6,585 nucleotides of DNA from an uncultured Eubacteriales bacterium (GTDB taxonomy: Bacteria > Bacillota > Clostridia > Christensenellales > UBA1242): assembly GCA_900556185.1 (NCBI GenBank), contig USNN01000051.1, forward strand, positions 1 through 6,585. The letters are read 5' to 3'. The translations under genes were made by a program, and so were the position numbers. This document shows, piece by piece, positions 1 to 5,172 of the stretch (positions are counted from its first letter, which is position 1; each line of letters begins with the position of its first letter). Under the pieces are notes generated by a model. The model saw nothing but the letters and a program-made list of their open reading frames with translations. It ran no database searches and had not been told where the DNA came from.

Positions 1-1011
1 GAAGGGAATTTGTTAAATGAAAAAGGCGAACTTGAGCAAGCAGGCTACGCTACTAGTTTGGTTAGAAGATACGACCGAAACAACATAAAAGTATCTAAAC
101 TAAAAATAAAAGAATGGGACTATTATCTTGTATATAATGAAAATGTGGCAATTGCATTAACGGTTGCAGACAATGGTTATATGGGTATGCTTAGTGCGTC
201 GGTAATAAATTTTAAAACAAAAAAAGAAAAAACCTCGTCTATTATAGAGATGTTTACTAAAGGAAAATATAACTTGCCAGCTAGTTCAAGGCGAGGGGAT
301 ATTTTAGTTAAAACTAACCAAGCTGAGTTTAAGTTTTTGCATGAAAAAGAAAAAAGGCATTTAGTTGTAGAATATAAAAATTTTGACGATAGAAAAAATT
401 TAAGTGTAGATATAACTTTAAGTGAAGAACCAAAAGATAGTATGGTTATTGCAACACCATTTAAAGATAAGCCTAAAGCGTTTTATTATAACCAAAAAAT
501 TATTGGCTTTAAAGCTACTGGAGTTGTTAAATATGGCGATGAAACTATATTATTGGGAGAAGACACTCTTGGCTTATTAGACTGGGGTAGGGGAGTTTGG
601 ACCTATAAAAACACTTGGTATTGGGGAGCAATAACGGGTGTGGTTAATGGCAAAATATTTGGTATTAATATGGGCTATGGGTTTGGCGATACATCTAATG
701 CAAGCGAAAACATGGCGTTCTATGATGGTGTTAGCACAAAACTAGACCAAGTAGAGTTTGTTATTCCAAAAACTAAAAAAGGTAAATATGATTACTTGAT
801 GCCTTGGAAAATTACAAGCAACGATGGTGCGGTGGATATGACTTTTGCACCAATACTAAATAGGCATAGTGATACAAATTTATTGGTTTTAAGAAGCAAT
901 CAAAACCAAGTTTTTGGTAAGTTTACTGGCACTGTAAAATTAAAGAGTGGTGAAGTTTTAAACATAAAAGAAATGATTGGCTTTGCTGAGTGCGTATATA
1001 ACAAATGGTAA
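1..1011 (+). CDS. DUF2804 family protein, 5'-truncated by the window edge
   Basis: The reading frame is open from base 1, giving E-G-N before the TTG at 10. Family members carry some residues before the LL-E-K-G-E-L--AGYA opening seen here, so the true start is probably upstream and the TTG at 10 is not a convincing start. DUF2804 landmarks counted from that TTG are KEWDYYLVYN near residues 35-44, a tryptophan-rich stretch LDWGRGVWTYKNTWYWG near 191-207, GINMGYGFGD near 219-228, and the C-terminal end GFAECVYNKW. DUF2804 has no established biochemical role. It is a roughly 330-residue, aromatic-rich, probably beta-rich soluble protein, and no signal peptide or membrane segment is visible. No terminator separates its stop from the promoter at 1015, so its transcript probably ends at the hairpin at 1169-1191. 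The family call is from recognised motifs; function is unknown. Confidence 0.88.
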   Translation, partial: EGNLLNEKGELEQAGYATSLVRRYDRNNIKVSKLKIKEWDYYLVYNENVAIALTVADNGYMGMLSASVINFKTKKEKTSSIIEMFTKGKYNLPASSRRGDILVKTNQAEFKFLHEKEKRHLVVEYKNFDDRKNLSVDITLSEEPKDSMVIATPFKDKPKAFYYNQKIIGFKATGVVKYGDETILLGEDTLGLLDWGRGVWTYKNTWYWGAITGVVNGKIFGINMGYGFGDTSNASENMAFYDGVSTKLDQVEFVIPKTKKGKYDYLMPWKITSNDGAVDMTFAPILNRHSDTNLLVLRSNQNQVFGKFTGTVKLKSGEVLNIKEMIGFAECVYNKW

Positions 1012-1014
1012 GTA

Positions 1015-1042
1015 TTGACAAATTGTATTTGTTTGTTATAAT
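1015..1042 (+). promoter_or_regulatory. Consensus sigma-A promoter for the small RNA
   Basis: A perfect -35 box TTGACA (1015-1020) and a perfect -10 box TATAAT (1037-1042) are separated by 16 bases. Transcription would begin near 1049. No open reading frame with a ribosome site lies between this promoter and the terminator at 1169-1191, which indicates a non-coding transcript. The promoter begins 3 bases after the DUF2804 stop. Confidence 0.85.
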
Positions 1043-1048
1043 AGACCT

Positions 1049-1191
1049 AGCCAAATAAAGGGCAGATTATATAATCATATAGGTAGGGTTATATAGTTAT
1101 CGCAACAAGTTTTGCGGATACTTAGTGCAAGCGACTTGCACACAACCAACTTATTAAGTTGATGAATGGCGGGGTTCTCCCCGCTTTTTTT
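1049..1191 (+). ncRNA. Predicted structured small RNA, family not recognised
   Basis: This stretch is bounded by a consensus promoter and an intrinsic terminator, contains no plausible gene, and folds into consecutive hairpins. They are: an imperfect stem of 1068-1076 with 1087-1095 (9 pairs, one G-U), extendable by 1065-1067 with 1099-1101; CGCAA 1101-1105 with TTGCG 1112-1116; GTGCAAG 1125-1131 with CTTGCAC 1135-1141 around a CGA loop; CAACTT 1147-1152 with AAGTTG 1156-1161; and the terminator stem. The loop at 1106-1111 (CAAGTT) could also pair with AACTT at 1148-1152 as a pseudoknot. I do not see the signatures of SRP RNA, tmRNA, RNase P RNA or a T-box. 6S RNA is possible by size and promoter strength, but its single long rod with a central bubble is not evident. 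The start is inferred from promoter spacing. Confidence 0.65.
1169..1191 (+). terminator. Intrinsic terminator of the small RNA
   Basis: A six-pair all-GC stem, GCGGGG (1169-1174) with CCCCGC (1179-1184), closes a TTCT loop and is followed by seven T residues (1185-1191). It probably also ends read-through from the DUF2804 gene. Confidence 0.92.
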
Positions 1192-1307
1192 GTTAATAAT
1201 AAAACTTGATATAAAGAATTGTTAAAAATAATTAAAAATATTTTCAAAATGGTGATTTTGAAGGATTAGTATGGCATAATAAAGCAAATATAATTGATAG
1301 GTGAAAC
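1192..1307 (+). other. Intergenic leader before the DUF2797 gene
   Basis: This very AT-rich spacer must hold the promoter of the next gene because a strong terminator precedes it. A TATAAT lies at 1289-1294, but its expected -35 position (TTAGTA, 1266-1271) is weak and transcription from it would start almost at the ribosome site. CATAAT at 1275-1280 is another candidate. No promoter can be assigned with confidence. The ribosome site is AGGTGA at 1299-1304. Confidence 0.4.
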
Positions 1308-2204
1308 ATGAAAAAAGTATTTTTGGGTTTAGTGTGGAAGGATGAGAAAACTCCATTATTTCACATTAAGACACCTGAAACAAACAAAGACGAGTTTGTT
1401 ATGATTCCACAAAATTTGGATTTAAAGAACTTACATGAAAGATATTGTGTAGGAACAGTCAATCTGACTACAATGAAATATCTTAATTGTAATAAGCGAG
1501 TTGATGAAAATACTTGTCAATGTAATCATTGCAAATTTTTGTATGAGTTTTACAAATGTGTTCGTTGTCATGGCGAAAATTGTAAGGTAAATAATGTTGT
1601 ATCTAAAGATTATTGCGATTCCCCACATTTGGTATACATTGCATATTTTCCTAACAACAAATTAAAGGTAGGAACTGCGTCTGTAAAAAGAAAAGATTTA
1701 AGGCTACTTGAACAAGGAGCGGTTTATGGAATGTATATAGCTGAGACTCCAAATGGAAAAATTGCTCGTCAAATTGAAAATGAAATAATGAAAAATGGTG
1801 TTACAGGAATGGTTTCGGTTGCTTATAAGTTAAAAAATATAAGATACAATGAAGACGAGTCTCAAATAAAGAGTTTATTATATAAAAAATATTATGAATT
1901 GTTGAATTTGATGTCATATGAGTATAAAAAATATATGATAACACCCGAATTTAAAAGTTTTCCTAGTATTTTAGAACAACAAGCAAAATGCCATATATTA
2001 GACCAAAATACCTCTATGATTGAAAGAGAAATAGAACAAATCGATGGGAAATTCTTGTTCGCAATTGGGAAAATTATAGCAATTAGAACTGGAAATGCAA
2101 TAAGCTTAATAGATACAAGAAGAATGGATGGTTTTGTTTATGAGTTTGGAGAGCAAGTGAATTATGAGTTTTTAGAAGACGGAGGTGGCGAACTTGGAAG
2201 ATAG
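1308..2204 (+). CDS. DUF2797 family cysteine-rich protein
   Basis: The 298-residue length and motif order match DUF2797. The N-terminal third leads into a cysteine cluster (C61, C70, C72, C75, C84, C87, C92, C103) that looks like one or two zinc-ribbon-type sites. It is followed by the core SPHLVYIAYF (105-114), KVGTA (120-124), R128, LLEQGA (133-138) and IARQIE (152-157). The VYIAYF...KVG...R...E order resembles the GIY-YIG nuclease fold, with E157 a candidate metal ligand; that is my inference, and no activity is established for the family. The C-terminal third (about 180-298) is less recognisable. No signal peptide or membrane segment is seen, so it is probably cytoplasmic. ATG follows AGGTGA with four bases between. 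The 3' end carries GGAGGTGG (2181-2188), which serves the overlapping broken HIT gene. Confidence 0.85.
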   Translation: MKKVFLGLVWKDEKTPLFHIKTPETNKDEFVMIPQNLDLKNLHERYCVGTVNLTTMKYLNCNKRVDENTCQCNHCKFLYEFYKCVRCHGENCKVNNVVSKDYCDSPHLVYIAYFPNNKLKVGTASVKRKDLRLLEQGAVYGMYIAETPNGKIARQIENEIMKNGVTGMVSVAYKLKNIRYNEDESQIKSLLYKKYYELLNLMSYEYKKYMITPEFKSFPSILEQQAKCHILDQNTSMIEREIEQIDGKFLFAIGKIIAIRTGNAISLIDTRRMDGFVYEFGEQVNYEFLEDGGGELGR

Positions 2205-2355
2205 AAAGTGTCCTTTTTGTGAAGAATTAAGAAATCCGGGAAATAGCATAGTTGGTAAAAATAGAATAATTGGTCAAACAAATAGTTTTGTTGTTTTCCC
2301 TAGTACAGGTGGCTTTGTAAATAACTATCAACTTATTGTGCCTAAAAGATATTAA
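2194..2355 (+). pseudogene. Truncated HIT-type gene (N-terminal half only)
   Basis: A TTG start at 2194 sits 5 bases after GGAGGTGG (2181-2188), inside the end of the DUF2797 gene, overlapping it by 11 bases in another frame. The 53-residue product begins with CPFCEEL and includes RIIGQTNSFVVFPSTGGFV and a final QLIVPKRY before TAA at 2353-2355. That is the pattern of a HIT-superfamily N-terminal half: a CxxC zinc knuckle, then a beta strand ending in I-x-P-K-R-H or -Y. The half that would carry the His-x-His-x-His motif is absent. Bases 2356-2410 do not supply it; another frame reads DGKTDYERSV (2358-2387) before a stop, perhaps the tail of the original or another gene. A deletion during decay is the simplest reading. 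A functional 53-residue peptide cannot be excluded because the translation signal is intact. Confidence 0.7.
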
Positions 2356-2410
2356 ATGATGGCAAAACTGATTATGAAAGGTCTGTCTAGGTAGAGATAA
2401 GGGATGTGAT

Positions 2411-2788
2411 ATGGATAAATGTGTTTTTTGTGATGAATTTATGAAAAGAAAAAATAAGATCGCTGAAAATGCTTCGTGCTTGGCGTATTATGATGAATTT
2501 TCAGTTAATGATGGGCATGTTCTAATTATTTCAAAAAGACATGCAGCAGCCTTTTTCGATTTGACACAATCTGAACAATTTGACTTGATAAACTTGTTAA
2601 ATCATTGTAAAAAAATAATTGATAAACAATACAAGCCACAAGGTTATAATGTTGGGCTAAATTGTGGGGCTGTGGCTGGACAAAGCGTAATGCATGTTCA
2701 CATGCATTTAATCCCTAGATATGTTGGAGATGTCAAAGACCCTAGGGGTGGAGTTAGGGGTGTTATACCTAATAAAAAATCATATTAA
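2411..2788 (+). CDS. HIT family protein (nucleotide hydrolase or transferase)
   Basis: This complete 125-residue histidine-triad protein has an N-terminal CVFC (4-7) that could form a zinc knuckle. It also has the strand GHVLIISKRH (35-44), the phosphate-contacting region NVGLNCGAVAGQSVMHVHMHLIPR, and the catalytic triad H95-x-H97-x-H99. The C-terminal DPRGGVRGVIP stretch is typical of bacterial HIT proteins of the Hit/Fhit-like group. Family members cleave nucleotide phosphoanhydrides or phosphoramidates through a nucleotidylated histidine; the physiological substrate here is unknown. AAGGG at 2399-2403 lies 7 bases before ATG. The gene is 12 bases upstream of the MazG-like gene, so the two are probably co-transcribed. 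The broken HIT gene just upstream is a different subtype, not an obvious tandem copy: it has R-N-P-G-N and P-S-T-G-G segments that this protein lacks. The protein is cytoplasmic, with no signal peptide. Confidence 0.93.
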   Translation: MDKCVFCDEFMKRKNKIAENASCLAYYDEFSVNDGHVLIISKRHAAAFFDLTQSEQFDLINLLNHCKKIIDKQYKPQGYNVGLNCGAVAGQSVMHVHMHLIPRYVGDVKDPRGGVRGVIPNKKSY

Positions 2789-2800
2789 AGGAGAAACGAA

Positions 2801-3130
2801 ATGGATAGAATTTATAATAAATTAGTTAGAGATAGAATACCAGAAATTATACAAAATAAAGGAGAAACACCTATTATAAGGGAACTAGATAACCTTGAAT
2901 ACAAGTTAGCCTTAGAAACCAAACTTAGGGAAGAATGTGAAGAAGTTATAGGGGCAGAAGGGCAAGACAGAATTGAAGAAATTGCCGACGCATTAGAAGT
3001 TTTAAAAGCCCTTGCAAAACTAGAAAACACAACCCTAGAAGATGTTATAAAAGTGGCAGACGCTAAAAGTGCTAAGCGTGGTGCATTCAATAAGAAAATC
3101 TTTTTAGAAAGAGTTGTGCCTAAAGACTAA
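2801..3130 (+). CDS. MazG-like nucleotide pyrophosphohydrolase
   Basis: The 109-residue protein opens with YNKLVRDRIPEII (5-17), the hallmark of the small COG4997-type branch of the MazG/phosphoribosyl-ATP pyrophosphohydrolase superfamily. The metal-binding helices are present: EExxE at E44-E45-C-E47-E48, and ExxD at E60-I-A-D63. The end AKRGAFNKKIFLERV also fits the branch. Such all-alpha enzymes hydrolyse nucleoside triphosphates to the monophosphate and pyrophosphate with Mg2+; the substrate here is unknown, and it is probably not the histidine-pathway HisE because no his genes are nearby. The start is supported by AAAGGAG (2787-2793) 7 bases before ATG. It follows the HIT gene by 12 bases and is the last gene of the unit, with a terminator 27 bases after its stop. 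The pairing suggests nucleotide pool clean-up, which is inference. Confidence 0.92.
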   Translation: MDRIYNKLVRDRIPEIIQNKGETPIIRELDNLEYKLALETKLREECEEVIGAEGQDRIEEIADALEVLKALAKLENTTLEDVIKVADAKSAKRGAFNKKIFLERVVPKD

Positions 3131-3156
3131 AAATTTAATAATTTATAAAAAATTAG

Positions 3157-3189
3157 AGCGACGCACAAATTGTGGTCGCTTTTTATTTG
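3157..3189 (+). terminator. Intrinsic terminator after the MazG-like gene
   Basis: AGCGAC (3157-3162) pairs with GTCGCT (3175-3180). An inner CAC/GTG extends the stem past one bulged G around an AAATT loop, and TTTTATTT follows. It ends the HIT/MazG-like transcript. Confidence 0.88.
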
Positions 3190-3227
3190 TAAAAAAATAA
3201 AATTGTTGTAATTATTTTAGGTCGCTA

Positions 3228-3256
3228 TTGACAAAATAAGGGTGTTATGATATAAT
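3228..3256 (+). promoter_or_regulatory. Consensus sigma-A promoter for the coiled-coil membrane protein
   Basis: A perfect TTGACA (3228-3233) and a perfect TATAAT (3251-3256) have the ideal 17-base spacer. Transcription would begin near 3263 and leave a leader of about 48 bases before the ATG at 3311. No regulatory fold was seen in that leader. Confidence 0.88.
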
Positions 3257-3310
3257 TCATGCACGAAAAAACAATAAAAATAATAAAATGAAGGGTAAAG
3301 GAGAATTGAT

Positions 3311-4198
3311 ATGGGGGTTCCAGTTCCAGTTATATGTTGCTTAATTGCAGGTGTTATTATTGTTCTTGTATTTTGTGGCGCATTTTTTGTTGAATTGTTT
3401 GTTCCAAATAAAAAGACAGATAGCACTGAAGTAGTTGAAAAACAAAAAGAAAATTCAGAATTAAACATAGACGAAATGTTGTCTAAGCTTGAAGAAAAAA
3501 CAGCGTCTGAAGAAAAGAAAGAAGAAAATGTTCAACCAGTTATTTCTAAGGCAGTTATTGCTGAAAAGGCTGTTGAGGAAGAACAAAAATCTGAAGACCA
3601 AAAGTCTAAAGACGAATTAGATTTTGAAGAGCTATTCAAAAAGTTAGAAGAAGAATCTAAGCAAAACGAAAAGCCAGCTACTAAGACTCAAGAAACCGAA
3701 ACAACTTCTACAATAGAAGTTAAACACGAAGTAGTTTCTGCTCCAGTGGATGTTAAACCAATAGTTGTTGGTCCAGATTTTGACTACAATGTTAGAATTC
3801 AAACTATTAAAGATAGCCTAGTTAAACTAGAAAAAGACTTAGCAAAGGCATCTAGAGAAGTTAACAAGTTTGAAAAGACAACCGCTAGAAAAGAAAGAAA
3901 CGAAAAACTTTTAGACAGAAAGTCTGCAGAACTAACAAATCTTAACTTGGTTTTATACAATGTTAACAACATTGAAGATATAGACCCAGAAAAGAAGAAA
4001 AAGCAAGAAGACCTAGTTGAGCACATTCAAGAGTTAAAGGCTAGCATAAAGAGTGCTGACGAATATTTGCAAGCTAACCAAGAAAAGTATTTAAACAGCA
4101 AAAAGATTAAAGACTTTTTAACTGGTGAAAAGGCTAGATACAACGAAGAAATCGCAGAACTTGAACAATTAATTGCTGAAGGCAAAAAGAAAAATTAA
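3311..4198 (+). CDS. Membrane-anchored coiled-coil protein of unknown function
   Basis: I do not recognise a named family. The 295-residue product starts with an uncharged hydrophobic segment (about 6-30). Lysines follow it (NKK, 33-35), which favours a single anchor with the rest in the cytoplasm. Residues 36-150 are highly charged, low-complexity and probably disordered. They contain a repeated short element: LNIDEMLSKLEE (51-62) and LDFEELFKKLEE (103-114), both followed by charged tails. Residues 160-291 are strongly helical with long charged heptad-like runs (IKDSLVKLEKDLAKASREV, ELKASIKSADEYL, EEIAELEQLIAE) and should form a coiled coil; no Pro or Cys breaks the main helices except near D225-P226. 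ATG follows AAAGGAG (3297-3303) by 7 bases. Its own strong promoter and terminator make it monocistronic and probably well expressed. A structural or scaffolding role is a guess. Confidence 0.85.
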   Translation: MGVPVPVICCLIAGVIIVLVFCGAFFVELFVPNKKTDSTEVVEKQKENSELNIDEMLSKLEEKTASEEKKEENVQPVISKAVIAEKAVEEEQKSEDQKSKDELDFEELFKKLEEESKQNEKPATKTQETETTSTIEVKHEVVSAPVDVKPIVVGPDFDYNVRIQTIKDSLVKLEKDLAKASREVNKFEKTTARKERNEKLLDRKSAELTNLNLVLYNVNNIEDIDPEKKKKQEDLVEHIQELKASIKSADEYLQANQEKYLNSKKIKDFLTGEKARYNEEIAELEQLIAEGKKKN

Positions 4199-4205
4199 CA
4201 AATTT

Positions 4206-4237
4206 GCAGTGGTTTAAAGCCACTGCTTTTTGTTTTT
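4206..4237 (+). terminator. Intrinsic terminator after the coiled-coil gene
   Basis: GCAGTGG (4206-4212) pairs perfectly with CCACTGC (4220-4226) around TTTAAAG and is followed by TTTTTGTTTTT. It starts 7 bases after the stop codon. Confidence 0.92.
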
Positions 4238-4250
4238 AGATGTTTTTTAG

Positions 4251-4280
4251 TGGACTAATCTTTTTTTAATAGTGTATAAT
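4251..4280 (+). promoter_or_regulatory. Probable promoter of the patatin/MBL two-gene unit
   Basis: A perfect TATAAT (4275-4280) is preceded by TGGACT (4251-4256), which matches four of six -35 positions at an 18-base spacing. It lies between a terminator and the patatin gene, as expected, but the -35 is weaker than those of the other promoters in the window. Confidence 0.6.
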
Positions 4281-4302
4281 TAAGTTAGATGCGAGAGGGG
4301 AT

Positions 4303-5172
4303 ATGTTTGGTTTTAGAAAAAAAGACAAAGAATTAAAGTATAAAAAAAGACGAAAAACAAAAATTGCCCTAGTTTTAAGTGGCGGTGCTGGTCGTGGCAT
4401 TGGGCATATTGGTGCAATTAAAGCCTTTGAACAGATGGGTGTTAAGTTTGATATGGTGGTGGGAACCAGTGCAGGTAGTGCTATTGGTGCTTGCCTTGCT
4501 TGTGGTATGACTGCAAATGAAATGGAGCAGGCAGTATCTCAACTAAAAATATCGGATATTAAGGGCAATAGACCGTTTTTTATGCCAGCAAACACCAAAG
4601 CCTTAGAGGAAACCGTAAACAAAATAATGGGCGGAGAAAAGGTGTTTAGTGAACTAAAAATGCCATTTGTTGCGGTGGCTACAAACCTAAAAACCGGCAA
4701 AGAAGTAAGAATTGGCAGTGGTAGTGTTGGCAAGGCGGTTTCTGCGTCTTGTGCGGTGCCAGCGTATTTTAAACCAGTTATTTGGGAAGATAAAGTTTTG
4801 GTTGATGGCGGGCTTGTTAACTCTGTGCCTATAGATGTGGCTAGAAGTATGGGTGCAGATTATGTTATTGCGGTAGATGTTAACGCAACTCGTGGTGACG
4901 GAACCGAAAGAATTAAGTTTGGAAGCATAATATCTTCTACAATTGGTATAATGCTTAAAAAGAACGCAAAGAGTTATTTAGACTATGCCGACTATTGCAT
5001 TTTTCCTAACCTTAAAGACTTTAAAAGCACAAAACTAAACAATTTTAGAGAAATGATAGCCGAAGGTGAAAAGGCAACTCTAGACCACAAAACGGAAATT
5101 ATTAACATTCTTAACAAAAGACCTAAAAAGAAGAGGGCAATATGCGAAAAGTTGGATATAGAATATATTTAG
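4303..5172 (+). CDS. Patatin-like phospholipase (RssA-type)
   Basis: The 289-residue product carries the full patatin signature. It has the glycine-rich oxyanion loop SGGAGRGIGHIG (26-37), the nucleophile elbow GTSAG (54-58, Ser56), and the second dyad residue in DGG (168-170, Asp168), followed by PIDVARSMGADYVIAVDV. These serine/aspartate enzymes hydrolyse acyl esters of phospholipids or other lipids; the substrate cannot be told from sequence. The length is normal for bacterial stand-alone patatins. The lysine- and arginine-rich N-terminus (RKKDKELKYKKRRK) and the KRPKKKR near the end could favour contact with anionic membranes, which is inference. There is no signal peptide, so it is cytoplasmic. 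AGAGGGG (4294-4300) sits very close to the ATG. Its last 31 bases overlap the start of the MBL gene in another frame, so translation of the pair is probably coupled. Confidence 0.93.
   Translation: MFGFRKKDKELKYKKRRKTKIALVLSGGAGRGIGHIGAIKAFEQMGVKFDMVVGTSAGSAIGACLACGMTANEMEQAVSQLKISDIKGNRPFFMPANTKALEETVNKIMGGEKVFSELKMPFVAVATNLKTGKEVRIGSGSVGKAVSASCAVPAYFKPVIWEDKVLVDGGLVNSVPIDVARSMGADYVIAVDVNATRGDGTERIKFGSIISSTIGIMLKKNAKSYLDYADYCIFPNLKDFKSTKLNNFREMIAEGEKATLDHKTEIINILNKRPKKKRAICEKLDIEYI

Noticed and set aside
10..12. TTG at 10 as the start of the DUF2804 gene
   Set aside because: The frame is open to base 1 and family members extend further at the N-terminus. The GAAGGG upstream is too close to be a normal ribosome site.
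1049..1191. tracrRNA or riboswitch reading of the small RNA
   Set aside because: There is no Cas9 gene or repeat array in the window, and the terminator is followed by an AT-rich spacer instead of a gene start. No known riboswitch core could be matched.
1289..1294. TATAAT at 1289-1294 as the promoter of the DUF2797 gene
   Set aside because: No acceptable -35 box lies at 16-18 bases, and the transcript would start at about the ribosome site, so it was not called as a promoter.
1431..1628. Minus-strand open frames inside genes (also 2812-3090, 3799-4026, 4539-4733 and 5123-5371)
   Set aside because: Each lies opposite a well-supported + strand gene and its translation shows no family motif.
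3175..3226. Direct repeat of GTCGCT at 3175-3180 and 3221-3226
   Set aside because: Six bases, one copy being the terminator arm; this is expected by chance and shows no operator-like symmetry.
3217..3468. Minus-strand 83-residue frame across the promoter at 3228-3256
   Set aside because: It runs antisense to a consensus promoter and the start of a supported gene, and its product has only low-complexity Phe/Tyr/Ser-rich sequence.
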